Assembly (NCBI RefSeq): GCF_000519085.1
Contig: NZ_KI912577.1
Span: 2,175,331 to 2,239,330, forward strand
Length of the DNA: 64,000 nt
From: Methylobacterium sp. 10
GTDB taxonomy: Bacteria; Pseudomonadota; Alphaproteobacteria; Rhizobiales; Beijerinckiaceae
Direction of reading: 5' to 3'
A program made the translations under genes and the position numbers. How positions within the stretch are numbered: the first letter of the stretch is position 1; each line of letters begins with the position of its first letter. This document shows, in pieces, positions 17,182 through 27,163 of the stretch. The notes under the pieces are model-generated. The model made no database searches, was not told the origin of the DNA, and saw nothing but the letters and a program-made list of their open reading frames with translations.

Positions 17182-17634
17182 ATGAGTGAGACGCCACCGA
17201 TCCTGATCGTCGACGATCAGGAGAAACTGCTGAAGCTCGTCATCCTGCTGATGACGCGGATCGGTTTCCCCGATGTCGACGGCGTGACCAGCGGTCCCGA
17301 GGCGCTGGAGCGCCTGCGCGAGCGCAAATACGCCCTCGTGATCTCGGACCTGATGATGGAGCCGATGGACGGGCTGACGCTCCTGCGCGAGATCCGCGGC
17401 GACGACGCGCTCATGAACACGCCCTTCATCCTCACCGAAGCCTCGTTCGATTTCGAGGACATCAACCTCGCGCACCAGGCCGGCGCGGACGCCTTCATCC
17501 TGAAGCCGTTCGACATGTCGGTGCTGAAGTCGAAGCTGAAGCAGGTGATCAATCGCAAGCCGCGCCGCCGAGAAGCGCCGCTTGCGGCGGAATCCACCTT
17601 GAACGTCGATTTCCCAATGCTCGGCAAGTTCTGA
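17182..17634 (+). CDS. Single-domain response regulator (CheY-like receiver)
   Basis: The 150-residue protein is a complete receiver domain: acidic pair Asp11-Asp12, phosphoacceptor Asp56 in VISDLMMEPMDG, Thr85 in FILTEAS, and Lys108 in FILKPFD. After the domain come about 25 residues (KPRRREAPLAAESTLNVDFP...) not found in CheY. No output domain is present, so it probably acts by protein contact. It sits 55 bases after the BLUF gene and near flgE, which suggests but does not prove a role in light signalling or motility. No histidine kinase is in the window. Confidence 0.92.
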   Translation: MSETPPILIVDDQEKLLKLVILLMTRIGFPDVDGVTSGPEALERLRERKYALVISDLMMEPMDGLTLLREIRGDDALMNTPFILTEASFDFEDINLAHQAGADAFILKPFDMSVLKSKLKQVINRKPRRREAPLAAESTLNVDFPMLGKF

Positions 17635-17718
17635 TCGCAGCTGGCCACCGCAGGGGCGTCGCCGGACTCAGGTCATCACGAGCACTGGGAGAGGTATCGC
17701 CCGTCGTCCGGGGGAGAT

Positions 17719-18555
17719 TCAGTCCAGCGCCTGCGCCATCGCGACGAAGCCCGCCACCGGGACCTCCTCCGCCCTCGCCGTCTCTGGGATGCCCGCCGCG
17801 TCGAGCAAACGAGCCGGATCGGGTGTGGCGGCCTTCAGGCTTTGGCGGAGCATCTTGCGGCGTTGGCCAAATGCCGCTCGCGTCACTTGTTCGAGGGCCT
17901 TCACCGAACAGGGCAGGGGGGCGCGCCTGGGCTTCAAGTGAACGACGCTCGATGTCACCTTGGGCGGCGGCACGAAGGCCGAGGGCGCCACGTCGAACAG
18001 GATGTTCGCCTCGGTGCGCCAACCGCAGAGGACGCCGAGACGACCGTAATTCGCCCGGTCGGACTCGTCCGCGACGATCCGCTCGGCGACCTCGCGCTGG
18101 AACATCAGGGTGAGGGAGTCCCACCAGGGCGGCCAGACCGCTTCGGTGAGCCACCCCGTCAGCAGCGGCGTCCCGACATTGTAGGGAAGGTTGGCGACGA
18201 TCCGCACCGGCCCATCGCCCACGAGGGGGCGCGGATCGAACTTCAATGCGTCGGCATCGACCACATCGAGGCGGCCCGGATAATGGGCGGCGATCTCGGC
18301 CAGCGCCGGTAGGGCGCGGGGATCGCGCTCGATGGCGACCACGCGGGCGGCGCCGGCAGAGAGGAGGGCGCGGGTCAGGCCGCCGGGGCCCGGCCCCACC
18401 TCCACCACGGTGACCCCTTCCAGGGGGCCGGCGGCGCGGGCGATCCGCCCGGTGAGGTTGAGGTCGAACAGGAAGTTCTGCCCTAGCGCCTTCTTCGGTG
18501 CCAAGTCGTGTTTCAGCACCACGTCGCGCAGGGGGGGAAGTCCGTCCTCGCTCAC
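17719..18555 (-). CDS. rsmA: 16S rRNA (adenine1518/1519-N6) dimethyltransferase
   Basis: The 278-residue enzyme dimethylates two adjacent adenines in the 3' hairpin of 16S rRNA during small-subunit maturation (KsgA). Motifs: [11 protein letters not shown] for the N-terminal region, [16 protein letters not shown] for the SAM-binding loop, [14 protein letters not shown] for the acidic strand end, and [14 protein letters not shown] for the catalytic NLPY. Its ATG overlaps the pdxA stop by four bases, the common pdxA-rsmA coupling. Confidence 0.97.
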   Translation of the reverse strand: MSEDGLPPLRDVVLKHDLAPKKALGQNFLFDLNLTGRIARAAGPLEGVTVVEVGPGPGGLTRALLSAGAARVVAIERDPRALPALAEIAAHYPGRLDVVDADALKFDPRPLVGDGPVRIVANLPYNVGTPLLTGWLTEAVWPPWWDSLTLMFQREVAERIVADESDRANYGRLGVLCGWRTEANILFDVAPSAFVPPPKVTSSVVHLKPRRAPLPCSVKALEQVTRAAFGQRRKMLRQSLKAATPDPARLLDAAGIPETARAEEVPVAGFVAMAQALD

Positions 18556-19571
18556 GAGTGCTGTCCCGCAAGTCTTGCGGCGAGTCGCAGGGCGCCCATG
18601 AGGCTGTCCGGCCGCGCCACGCCCTTGCCCGCGATGTCGAAGGCGGTGCCGTGATCGGGTGAGGTCCGGATGAAGGGCAGGCCCAGCGTGACGTTGACGC
18701 CATCGTCGAAGGCGATGGTCTTGATCGGGATCAGGGCCTGGTCGTGGGTCGGCGTCAGCGCGACGTCGTATGCGGCCCGGGCGCGAGGATGGAACAGCGT
18801 GTCCGCCGGAAGCGGGCCTCTGATGTTAATCCCTTCGTCCTGAAGCTGCGCCACGGCGGGTTCGAGCACGTCGCGGTCTTCCGTCCCCATGGTGCCGGCC
18901 TCGCCCGCATGCGGGTTCAGCCCCGACAGCACGAGGCGGGGATGGGGGATGCCGAAGCGCTCCGTCAGGTCCCGCGCCACGATGCGGGCGGTCCGGACCA
19001 CGAGGTCCTGCGTCAGCAGATCGGGCACGCGGCGCAGGGCGACGTGGATCGTCACCGGCACCACGGCCAGGGTCTCGCTCCACAGCATCATCACGGGAAG
19101 CGGCGCGGCCTTGCCGGGCTCGGCCGCCAGGGCCGCGAGGAACTCGGTATGGCCTGGATAGGCGAAGCCGACGCTGGTGAGGACGTATTTCGCGATGGGA
19201 TTGGTGACGAGGGCGATCGCCTCGCCAGACCGGACCAGGCCGACCGCCGTCATGATCGATTCGAGGGTCGCGCCGGCATCGGCCGCATTGGGCCGTCCCG
19301 CCACCGCACCGACGCGGGCGCCGCTCGGCAGGGGCATCACCGGAAGCGCGCGGGGAAAGACCTCCACCGCGAGATCGGAGCCGACTTCCGCCACCGGGAC
19401 CTGAAAGCCGAGACCGCTCGCCCGCGCCTCAATGAAATCGGGATCGCCGATGAGAAAGAACGGTGGAAGCCCGGCGCCCTCATCCCGTGCAAGCCACGCC
19501 ATGAGCGCGATCTCGGGCCCGATGCCGGCGGGATCGCCCATCGTGAGCGCAATGGGTCTGTGCACCGTCAT
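18552..19571 (-). CDS. pdxA: 4-hydroxythreonine-4-phosphate dehydrogenase
   Basis: The 339-residue protein carries out the NAD-dependent oxidation of 4-phosphohydroxythreonine in the DXP-dependent pyridoxal phosphate pathway. Visible motifs include [16 protein letters not shown] at the start, [23 protein letters not shown] with metal and substrate residues, [15 protein letters not shown], and GPLPADTLF. It follows lptD by 50 bases and overlaps rsmA. The chaperone gene surA, which often precedes pdxA in other Proteobacteria, is absent at this spot. Confidence 0.97.
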   Translation of the reverse strand: MTVHRPIALTMGDPAGIGPEIALMAWLARDEGAGLPPFFLIGDPDFIEARASGLGFQVPVAEVGSDLAVEVFPRALPVMPLPSGARVGAVAGRPNAADAGATLESIMTAVGLVRSGEAIALVTNPIAKYVLTSVGFAYPGHTEFLAALAAEPGKAAPLPVMMLWSETLAVVPVTIHVALRRVPDLLTQDLVVRTARIVARDLTERFGIPHPRLVLSGLNPHAGEAGTMGTEDRDVLEPAVAQLQDEGINIRGPLPADTLFHPRARAAYDVALTPTHDQALIPIKTIAFDDGVNVTLGLPFIRTSPDHGTAFDIAGKGVARPDSLMGALRLAARLAGQHS

Positions 19572-19620
19572 GGCCTGTTGTCGTTGCCGGATGAAGGCGA
19601 GGCCGGGCTCTCGCCCAATC

Positions 19621-22317
19621 TCACCGGGTGGCCGCGATGCCGTCGGCCGTGCTCGCGATGTTGACGTTCTGGCGCAGGTCGACTTCGCCGAGGGTCTTCA
19701 ACTCGATGCGTAGCAGCACGGTGCGGTTGCGCTCCGTCACTCCGAGAGCCGCGGCCGTCGGAGAGACGATGTAGTTGAGCGAGAAGGTGGTGCACTCGTC
19801 CTGATAACCGCCGCCGACGCTCAGGCCCGCGAGGTTGGCGCGGCCGGGATTGGTGTAGACAGGCGTCGCGCCCACGGGATTGGCGAGATAGGAGGTGTAG
19901 GCGTTGGCGAAGGTATCGCGCACGTCGAGATAGTGCGTGAGATCGACCAGGGCCGAGCCGGTCACGAACCAGTTCGGGGTGATGTGGTAGGTTGCCGACG
20001 CGGTCAGGCCCTCTCGCCGGTTGTTGAATCCCAGGAATGGCTGAGCGGCGTAGTAGGAATAGAACATCGACAGGTCGATGGGAGCGAAGGGGGCGAGGCG
20101 CGCGATGACGCCCGTCTCCAGGCGATTGACCGAGAAGTCCCGCTGCTCGAACCGCGCGCGGGTGACGAAGGTGATGTTCTGGTTCGGCGACAGCTGGAAT
20201 CGTCCGACGTAATCGGATTGCCGCCGCTCCAGGCCGGAATCGAGACCGACATTGGCGAGATCGCCGCGTCGGAACGAGTTGACCCCGGCGACCTGGATGG
20301 ATTCGCCGAACATGACGTTGGCGTACCAGCCCGACGGCGTCACCACCGAGTATTGCGCGCCGAGATTGGTGCGCACTCCGCCTTCGACACGATCGTAGCC
20401 GGAGAACTTATCCCACTCGAACAGGGACGTGTCGTCGAAGACGAGACTCTGTGCGTCCTCGTTGGGCAGGCGGCCGATATGCGTCTCGCTCGGACGGATC
20501 ACGACCTGTGCGATGGGTTCGAGGGTGTGGACGCCGAGGGGGCCGAAATTGCTCACGAAGGGATAGCGGTAATCGAGCCCCACTGCCGGCATCACCCGGC
20601 CCGAGAAATCCGAATCCGTGGTGCTGATCGTCTGCGCCAGGGCGTTCTGATAGCCGGAATTGCGCGGGTCGACGAAGAAGGCGTCCGTGCGCAGGTAGGC
20701 GAAGGGCGTGAAGACCTGGCCGGCATCGTCGATGAAAGTTCGGCGCCACGAGAGCTGCGCGGATGCGCGCGTGTTGCTCCCCGACAGACCGCGGATGATG
20801 CAGGTGCTCCGCGTGAACGTGGTGCAGGTCTCGTAGAGCGAATAGGTCGTCCCGTTGACCGTGGGGTTGAAGTAGTAGGAGCCCGTGCGGGGGATCGCCT
20901 GGAAGTCCGTGGCCTCGCGATCGAGATGGGTGATGTTCGCCTCGAAGCGTACTTCGCCGCCGAGGAAGCCGGGACCGTTGATGCGCTTGTCGTAATCGAT
21001 CACCGGCGCGACGACCGGCTGCTCCTTCTGCCAATCGTAGCTCGACAGGCCCTTGAAATAGTAGGCGCGCGCCTCGAACCACGAGCGGTCGCCCTGGCCG
21101 ATCAGGTAGGCCGTAGACACCGCCTCACGGAAGTAATCCGTCGTGATGCTCGAATTCCGGACGCGGTAATTGTCGAGGAACCACTTGTCGGTGACGCCGA
21201 CCACGTCCCAGCCCGTGCGCCAGCGGTCGTTGATGTAGAACTGGCCCTTGGACTCGATCGAGCCGCGGAAGTCGCGGTCTCCCGCGCCGAGCGGGCCGGG
21301 GAGGAAGGCGCTGGGCGTCGTCTGGAAGATGCCGCTGGCACGAATGGTGTAAGTTCCGGTCTCGAGCCGGTGACGCAGCTCGCCCTGGCCGAGAAGCCCC
21401 TGCTCGCTCAGGAAGGACGGCGTCAAGGTGATGTCGAAATTCGGAGCGACGTTGATGAAGAACGGCGTCGAGATGCCACTGCCGAGGGCGGTGGACGTGA
21501 TGAAGCGCGGCGTGAGGAAGCCGGTCTTGCGCTTCACCGTCGGATCCGGCGCCTCGAAATACGGCAGGTAGCCGACGGGGATGCCGGCGATCTCGAGGGT
21601 CGATTCCTCGAAGCCGATCGTGTGCGTCTCGTTGTTGTGGATGATCTTGGCGGCGCGCACCTGCCATAGCGGCGGCGTCTCCGGATTGTTCTTGCACGGC
21701 TCGCAGGCGGTATAGGTGCCGGATTCGAAGGTCGTCTGTTCTCCGTCCACCCGCTCGCCGCGCGGCGCGGAGAAGCGCGTTCGCACCGGCTGGCCCCGCA
21801 TCTCCACGGTCTGCTGGATGCGCAGGGCGTCGACGAATCCGTTCCGGAAATCGTCCGTCAGCTCCATCGTATCGCCGGTCACGACGGCGCCGGTCTCGTC
21901 AGTGAGACGAACATTGCCCTCGGCGAAGACACGGCTGCTGGCCCGGTCATAGCGCACGCGGTCGGCCTGCAGGGTGCGCGGGCCGTAATGCAGTTCGGCA
22001 TTGCCGCGCGCCGTGACGGTGTTGTTGTCGTTGTCGTAGATCAGCTCGGCGGCCTCGACGAGGAGACGCTCGGCCGGCTTACCCGTGGGGGCAGGCACGG
22101 GCTGCGCTGCAGCTTTCGGCGCTGCAGCCTTGCGGGCCTGGCCCTTGTCACTCCGGCCGGCTGCCTGCGCGCTCGCACCTTCGGTGCCGAGCGTGAGCGC
22201 GGCGCCGGAGACGAACGCCAGCAACCCGGCGAGCTTCGCGATGTCGGAGACTGTACGCAACCCGTGTCCCAACCTCTGCCTCGGCCTCGTTTCGCGTCCC
22301 GTCACCGACAACGGCAT
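19621..22317 (-). CDS. lptD: LPS assembly outer-membrane protein LptD
   Basis: The 898-residue protein inserts lipopolysaccharide into the outer membrane. A signal peptide (AKLAGLLAFVSGAALTLGTEGASA) is followed by an Ala/Pro/Lys linker and an OstA/LptA-like beta-jellyroll (TVTARGNAELHYGPRTLQADRVRYD...). The large C-terminal beta-barrel is seen as alternating aromatic strands to the end. A Cys pair (ACEPC) and later Cys residues could form the known inter-domain disulfides. The ATG at 22317 overlaps the lptG stop by one base (TGATG), which decides the start over the in-frame codon at 22383. Confidence 0.95.
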   Translation of the reverse strand: MPLSVTGRETRPRQRLGHGLRTVSDIAKLAGLLAFVSGAALTLGTEGASAQAAGRSDKGQARKAAAPKAAAQPVPAPTGKPAERLLVEAAELIYDNDNNTVTARGNAELHYGPRTLQADRVRYDRASSRVFAEGNVRLTDETGAVVTGDTMELTDDFRNGFVDALRIQQTVEMRGQPVRTRFSAPRGERVDGEQTTFESGTYTACEPCKNNPETPPLWQVRAAKIIHNNETHTIGFEESTLEIAGIPVGYLPYFEAPDPTVKRKTGFLTPRFITSTALGSGISTPFFINVAPNFDITLTPSFLSEQGLLGQGELRHRLETGTYTIRASGIFQTTPSAFLPGPLGAGDRDFRGSIESKGQFYINDRWRTGWDVVGVTDKWFLDNYRVRNSSITTDYFREAVSTAYLIGQGDRSWFEARAYYFKGLSSYDWQKEQPVVAPVIDYDKRINGPGFLGGEVRFEANITHLDREATDFQAIPRTGSYYFNPTVNGTTYSLYETCTTFTRSTCIIRGLSGSNTRASAQLSWRRTFIDDAGQVFTPFAYLRTDAFFVDPRNSGYQNALAQTISTTDSDFSGRVMPAVGLDYRYPFVSNFGPLGVHTLEPIAQVVIRPSETHIGRLPNEDAQSLVFDDTSLFEWDKFSGYDRVEGGVRTNLGAQYSVVTPSGWYANVMFGESIQVAGVNSFRRGDLANVGLDSGLERRQSDYVGRFQLSPNQNITFVTRARFEQRDFSVNRLETGVIARLAPFAPIDLSMFYSYYAAQPFLGFNNRREGLTASATYHITPNWFVTGSALVDLTHYLDVRDTFANAYTSYLANPVGATPVYTNPGRANLAGLSVGGGYQDECTTFSLNYIVSPTAAALGVTERNRTVLLRIELKTLGEVDLRQNVNIASTADGIAATR

Positions 22318-23405
22318 CAGCCGTCCTCCTGATAGAGAAGCGTGAGCGTACCGAGAAGACTCCCTACCACGGCCGGGAACCATGCCGCCACCGGGGGCGA
22401 CACGATGCCTGATGCGCCGAGGCCCTCCATGACCTGCCGCGCGACGTAGAGGAAGAACCCCGCCGCCACACCGCCAAGCACAAGCTTGCCCACTCCACCA
22501 AAGCGGAAGAACCTTAAGGAAACGCTGGCTGCCACGAGCACCATGGCAACGAAGAGAACGGGCCTCGCCATGAGGACATCATACTGGAGTCGGTAGCGCG
22601 TCGCATCCAACCCCGCTCTCTCCGTGCGTGCGATGGTCTCATTCAGTTGCCAGAATGGCACAGATTCCGGGGGTGTGAAGCGCTGCTTCACCTGTCCGGG
22701 GTCGAGGTTCGAGGCGAGGATATAGGTGTCGTAACCCTCGGGAGGCTGGCCCTTGGCAAGGAGCCGCGCGTCCTGAAGCGTCCAGTATCCGTCATGCAGC
22801 GTCGCCCGCGCGGCCTCGATCTGTGACAGAAAGACCCCGGCCTCGTCGAACGTATAGACCGATACGCCGGCCAGGGTGGTGGTGCCCTCGATCGCCGTCC
22901 CGGCGCGCAGGATCGCCTGTCCGTCGAGGCTGTTCTGGCGAATCCATAGATCCTTGCCGGAATTCGCCTTCGTGGATTTCGCGAAGATCCTCGCCTCGAT
23001 CTCGGTTGAGCGCTGCTTCATCGCGGCGGAGACCGGATTGTAGATCCCCACCGTGAAGGCGCCGATGGCCAGCGCCACCAGGATGCCGGGCTGGAGGAAC
23101 TGCCAGGCGGAGATGCCCGCGGCCCGCGCCACCACGAGTTCGAGCTTGCGCGACAGCTGAAGCAGCGCCGCCATGGAGCCGAACAGAATCGCGAAGGGCA
23201 GCACGCCCTCGGCCACCGCCGGGGTGCGATAGAGCGAGAGCTGCGCCATCAAACTTGTGGACGCCCCTTCGGTGTCGCCCGCCCGCCGCAGCAATTCGAC
23301 GAAATCCAGGGTGTAGACCAGGGCGAAAACGGTGATGAACACGCCGAGCACCGTGCGCAGGAAGCGCAGAGCGAAGTAGCGTCCGAGGGTGAAGCCGATC
23401 ATCAT
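22317..23405 (-). CDS. lptG: LPS export ABC transporter permease LptG
   Basis: The 362-residue inner-membrane protein belongs to the LptF/LptG (YjgP/YjgQ) family: transmembrane helices at the N-terminus (LRFLRTVLGVFITVFALVYT), a periplasmic jellyroll in the middle, and C-terminal helices (LFVAMVLVAASVSLRFF, LVLGGVAAGFFLYVARQV). With LptF and the ATPase LptB it extracts LPS from the inner membrane. The ATG at 23405 has GTGAGG eight bases upstream; an in-frame ATG at 23423 without such a site would overlap lptF by 8 bases and add six residues. Confidence 0.93.
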   Translation of the reverse strand: MMIGFTLGRYFALRFLRTVLGVFITVFALVYTLDFVELLRRAGDTEGASTSLMAQLSLYRTPAVAEGVLPFAILFGSMAALLQLSRKLELVVARAAGISAWQFLQPGILVALAIGAFTVGIYNPVSAAMKQRSTEIEARIFAKSTKANSGKDLWIRQNSLDGQAILRAGTAIEGTTTLAGVSVYTFDEAGVFLSQIEAARATLHDGYWTLQDARLLAKGQPPEGYDTYILASNLDPGQVKQRFTPPESVPFWQLNETIARTERAGLDATRYRLQYDVLMARPVLFVAMVLVAASVSLRFFRFGGVGKLVLGGVAAGFFLYVARQVMEGLGASGIVSPPVAAWFPAVVGSLLGTLTLLYQEDG

Positions 23406-23415
23406 GGCGCCGGCC

Positions 23416-24585
23416 TCACCCATCGCCGAGGCGCGGCCGGCGCATCACGGTGCGGCCGAGATTCGAGAGGGTCTTGGAGACGCGCGCGTTCCAGTTCCGC
23501 ACCGCGGCTCCGTTGAAGACGACGAGGCAGGAGATCGCCAGCGCCAGAGCCGGGGCGGCATAGATCGCGATCACGGCCCCCTGGCTTCGCACCGCCGCGC
23601 TGCTGGCGGCAAAGCCCGCGATGCGCAGGACGATGACGGCGACGACGGCGCCCGCCATGGCGAGGCCTCGCCCCTGGCGCGTCGTGCGTGGGTCGCCCAA
23701 AGCGGCGAAGGCGATGAGCGTCAGGGCGAGAGGGTAGAGCCAGGCCGATAGTCGGTCATGCACCTCGGCGCGGAAGCGGCCCTTCTGCGACTGGTAATAG
23801 GTTTCGCTCGTGTCGGGGAAGAGGAGCTGCGCGGTCGACCGTTCGCGCGGCTTGTAGACGATCTCGCCGTCCGGCGGGGTGAAGGCCGCGAGGTCCACCG
23901 TATAGCGCTCGAAGGTGATGATCGAGGAATCCCGTGAATCCTTCTGCTGCCGGTGGATGCTGCCCTTCTCGAGGGCGAGATAGCTCTGGCCCTCGTAATC
24001 TACAGCCTGACCCTGCTCGGCGAGATAGACCACCGTCTTTCCGGCCTCGCGCTTGTCCTGGATGAAGATGCCCTGCAGCGTTCCGCCCGGGCCGCGCTCG
24101 CGGAAATGGAAGGTGATGCCGCTGTCGAGCTCGGTGAACTGGCCCTCCTTCACCACATTCGCGATGAAGTCGCCGCGCACGCGGGTCAGCACGTCGCGCA
24201 GTTCCTGGAACGAAGTCGGCATCACCTGGATCGTCAGGAAGGCGACGCCGGCGCTCACGATGAGCCCCAGGGTGAGGAACGGGCGAAGAATGCGCCGCGG
24301 CTGCATGCCGGCGGCCGACATGACGATGAGCTCGGAATCGCCGTTCAGCCGGTTCAGGGCGTAGACCACGGCGATGAAAAGGGCCACGGGCGCGATCACG
24401 GTGATCAGCGTCGGCACCGACAATCCAGTGATCAGGAAGAAGACGATGAGGGTCTGGCCCTTGGCCGTGATCAGGTCGAGTTCGCGCAGGGCCTGCGTCA
24501 CCCAGATCGTGCCCGTGAGGCCGATCAGGCAAGCGAGGAAGGCGCCGGCCGCGATCCTGAAAATGTAGCGCTCGATCTGCGTCAT
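23416..24585 (-). CDS. lptF: LPS export ABC transporter permease LptF
   Basis: The 389-residue protein has the YjgP/YjgQ pattern: IERYIFRIAAGAFLACLIGLTGTIWVTQALRELDLI, then LVIMSAAGMQPRRILRP, in which the cytoplasmic coupling helix contacts LptB, then a periplasmic domain and C-terminal helices. It is the first gene of the unit lptF-lptG-lptD-pdxA-rsmA. A palindromic leader (24607-24635) lies 22-50 bases before its start. Confidence 0.94.
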   Translation of the reverse strand: MTQIERYIFRIAAGAFLACLIGLTGTIWVTQALRELDLITAKGQTLIVFFLITGLSVPTLITVIAPVALFIAVVYALNRLNGDSELIVMSAAGMQPRRILRPFLTLGLIVSAGVAFLTIQVMPTSFQELRDVLTRVRGDFIANVVKEGQFTELDSGITFHFRERGPGGTLQGIFIQDKREAGKTVVYLAEQGQAVDYEGQSYLALEKGSIHRQQKDSRDSSIITFERYTVDLAAFTPPDGEIVYKPRERSTAQLLFPDTSETYYQSQKGRFRAEVHDRLSAWLYPLALTLIAFAALGDPRTTRQGRGLAMAGAVVAVIVLRIAGFAASSAAVRSQGAVIAIYAAPALALAISCLVVFNGAAVRNWNARVSKTLSNLGRTVMRRPRLGDG

Positions 24586-24606
24586 CGGATCTCGTGGCGG
24601 GCCCTA

Positions 24607-24635
24607 CCCACGGCTTGCGTGGGACGCGTCCCACG
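24607..24635 (-). promoter_or_regulatory. Three-arm palindromic leader element upstream of lptF
   Basis: An 18-bp perfect palindrome CGTGGGACGCGTCCCACG occupies 24618-24635. A further CCCACG at 24607-24612 can also pair with CGTGGG at 24618-24623. Two mutually exclusive hairpins are therefore possible in the lptF leader RNA; alternatively the palindrome is an operator between divergent lptF and pepA. Confidence 0.4.
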
Positions 24636-24823
24636 GGCCTTCCTCATGCCCCCCGGCATCGCACCCGTCCACCGATGTCGATCGCCTTGGGACGCTTCAA
24701 ATCGGGCGGTTTCGCGGCGGCCGGGTCGCGTTGCGTTCTTCGCATCAATGGGTACACAGGGAGCGTCGCGGTGCCGCGTGTCGGGCCGCACGGACCAATC
24801 CAGACCTTCGGAAAGCTTGACTT

Positions 24824-26320
24824 ATGGCGGACGGTATCACGATCGCATTCGGGCCGCTCGGTTCGGTCGGCCAGGGCGACATCGTTCTCTTCGTCGGCGA
24901 CGATCTGGCCCTCTCGCCCGCGGTCGCGCAGGCCCTGGGCCGTGGCGCGTCCGACCTGGTGGCGCGCGCCGCCGCGAGCGAGCGGTTCAAGGGCAAGTCG
25001 CTGACCTCCCTGGCGCTCCCGGCCCCGGCCGGGATCGATGCCGACCGGCTCCTCGTCATCGGCCTCGGTTCGGAGAAGGACCGCGCCAAGATCGATTGGC
25101 CGGCGCTCGGCGGCTATGCCGCGAGCAAGGTCAGCGGCCGCCAAGCCCATGTCGCCCTCGACTGGCCCGGCTCCTCGGTGAGCCCCGCGAACGCCGCCGA
25201 CTTCGCCCTCGGCGCGCGTCTGCGCGTCTACAGCTTCGACCGCTACAAGACGAAGAAGAAGCCGGAGGGCGAGGAAGGCCGCGTCACCGCGCTCACCCTC
25301 ATGGTCGCCGACCCCTCGGCGGCGGAGGCGGCCTCCAAGGTCTCGGAGGCGGTGGCAGGGGGCGTTCTGCTCGCGCGCGAACTCATCAACGAACCGCCGA
25401 ACGTTCTCTACCCCGAGGAATTCGCGCGGCGCGCCGAGGAATTGACCAAGCTCGGCGTCGAGGTCGAGGTTCTCGGCCCCGGCAAGCTCGAGGCCCTCGG
25501 CATGGGAGCGCTCCTGGCCGTCGCACAGGGTTCCACGCGTGAAGCCCGCGTCGTCGTCATGCGATGGAACGGCGGTGACGACGCGGCCGAAGCGCCGATC
25601 GCCTTCATCGGCAAGGGCGTCTGTTTCGATTCCGGCGGTATCTCGATCAAGTCCGCCGGCGGCATGGAAGACATGAAGGGCGATATGGGCGGCGCCGCCT
25701 GTGTCGTCGGCACGATGTTCGCGCTCGCCTCGCGCAAGGCGAAGGTCAACGCCATCGGCGCCATCGGCATCGTCGAGAACATGCCGGACGGCAACGCCAT
25801 GCGCCCGGCCGACATCGTCACCTCCATGTCCGGCCAGACGATCGAGATCATCAACACCGATGCCGAGGGGCGCCTCGTCCTCGCCGACGTGATCTGGCAC
25901 GTGCAGAGCGCCTACAAGCCGAAATTCATGATCGATCTGGCGACGCTCACCGGGGCGATCATCGTCGCCCTCGGCCAGGACATCGCCGGCATGTTCTCCA
26001 ATGACGATGCGCTCGCGGCCAAGATTGCCGCCGCTAGCGAGGCCACCGGCGAGGCGGTGTGGCGGATGCCGCTGATCCCGGCCTACGACAAGGCCATCGA
26101 CTCGAAATTCGCCGACATGAAGAACACCGGCGGGCGCCATGGCGGCGCGGCCACCGCCGCCTCGTTCATCAAGCGGTACGTCAACGACGTGCCCTGGGCG
26201 CATCTCGACATCGCCGGCGTCGCGATGTCGTCGAGCCCCAGCGAGATCAACCGCAGCTGGGGCGCCGGCTGGGGCGTGCGCCTCCTCGACCGGCTTGTGC
26301 GCGACAATTACGAGGCGTGA
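24824..26320 (+). CDS. pepA: Leucyl aminopeptidase (M17)
   Basis: The 498-residue protein is a hexameric two-metal M17 aminopeptidase. The C-terminal catalytic domain shows [14 protein letters not shown] (metal-binding Lys and Asp), [28 protein letters not shown] and the signature [13 protein letters not shown]. The N-terminal domain is the usual macro-like fold. Some PepA proteins also bind DNA, for example at carAB; nothing here shows that. The ATG at 24824 follows GGAAAGCTTGACTT. The next gene starts on its stop codon. Confidence 0.96.
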   Translation: MADGITIAFGPLGSVGQGDIVLFVGDDLALSPAVAQALGRGASDLVARAAASERFKGKSLTSLALPAPAGIDADRLLVIGLGSEKDRAKIDWPALGGYAASKVSGRQAHVALDWPGSSVSPANAADFALGARLRVYSFDRYKTKKKPEGEEGRVTALTLMVADPSAAEAASKVSEAVAGGVLLARELINEPPNVLYPEEFARRAEELTKLGVEVEVLGPGKLEALGMGALLAVAQGSTREARVVVMRWNGGDDAAEAPIAFIGKGVCFDSGGISIKSAGGMEDMKGDMGGAACVVGTMFALASRKAKVNAIGAIGIVENMPDGNAMRPADIVTSMSGQTIEIINTDAEGRLVLADVIWHVQSAYKPKFMIDLATLTGAIIVALGQDIAGMFSNDDALAAKIAAASEATGEAVWRMPLIPAYDKAIDSKFADMKNTGGRHGGAATAASFIKRYVNDVPWAHLDIAGVAMSSSPSEINRSWGAGWGVRLLDRLVRDNYEA

Positions 26321-27078
26321 TGCCATCCGGCGGAGCGTCCGCGGCCCGGCCTCCCCGGGCTGACGCGTTTTCCCCAGCCGCCGCGGCCTTTCCTCTTGCT
26401 GCGGCGGGCTTGGCTGTCTGCGCGACCGGCGTGACCGGTCTGAGTCAGGCCTCCGCGCTGCCGCCCGAGATCGCAGCGCGGTTCTACGGATTCTTCCTGC
26501 AGCAGTACCCGCTCTTCACCTTCGCGCTGATCTACGCCCTGGCGCGGATCGTCTCGATGGCAGCGACGAGCATCGCGTCACGTCTCCGGCGCGTCGCCGG
26601 TGTCCTGGTGGGGGCCGCGCTGCTCCTCGCCCTCAGCCTCTATCCGACCTTCGGCGGTCTCGTCCTCCGCGCGGGCTTTGCCACCGGTGGCATGACCTTC
26701 CTCACCTACCAGCCGATGAGCGCCGCCTATGCCATCGGTGCAGCAGCATCGGCCTTCGTGTTCGGCTCGGCTTTGGCGGTGAGCGCGATCCTGATCGGCA
26801 ATCGTGCCTCCACGGCATCGTGGGGACGTCGCCTGGCGACCGGCCTCTTCCGCGGCGGTACGGGTTTTCTTGCCCTGTGGTTCGCCTTCGCGGTGATCGG
26901 GCAGGCGCATACGGCCGGTTTCGGCCCCTGGCCCCGCCGTGATCTGTCGGCCGGCGAGACAGGAGTCGGAGTGTCTCTGGTCCTCGCCGCGTTTCTGCCC
27001 CATGCCATACTGGTCTGGCTGGCGCTTCGTGACAGATCCCGGCGGAAGAAACCCGTTGCGGCATCAATTGCGGCTTGA
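26320..27078 (+). CDS. Unrecognised multi-pass membrane protein
   Basis: The ATG overlaps the pepA stop (TGATG), which fixes the start. The 252-residue product has about five to six hydrophobic segments: AAFPLAAAGLAVCATGVTGL, FFLQQYPLFTFALIYALARI, VAGVLVGAALLLALSLYP, YAIGAAASAFVFGSALAVSAIL, GTGFLALWFAFAVIGQ and VSLVLAAFLPHAILVWLALR. It ends in a basic tail. No enzyme or transporter motif was recognised. The tight coupling to pepA suggests co-expression, but no function can be inferred from that. Confidence 0.75.
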   Translation: MPSGGASAARPPRADAFSPAAAAFPLAAAGLAVCATGVTGLSQASALPPEIAARFYGFFLQQYPLFTFALIYALARIVSMAATSIASRLRRVAGVLVGAALLLALSLYPTFGGLVLRAGFATGGMTFLTYQPMSAAYAIGAAASAFVFGSALAVSAILIGNRASTASWGRRLATGLFRGGTGFLALWFAFAVIGQAHTAGFGPWPRRDLSAGETGVGVSLVLAAFLPHAILVWLALRDRSRRKKPVAASIAA

Positions 27079-27163
27079 TCCGGTGCACGGGACACCGGAA
27101 AGATAGTTTACATATGAACGAAGGTGGTACCAAGCCACCCCGCGCATCAAAGGGAGGATCGAG

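Noticed and set aside
19933..21669. 578-codon open frame opposite lptD
   Set aside because: It is composed of Arg/Glu/Gly-rich sequence without motifs and lies wholly inside lptD.
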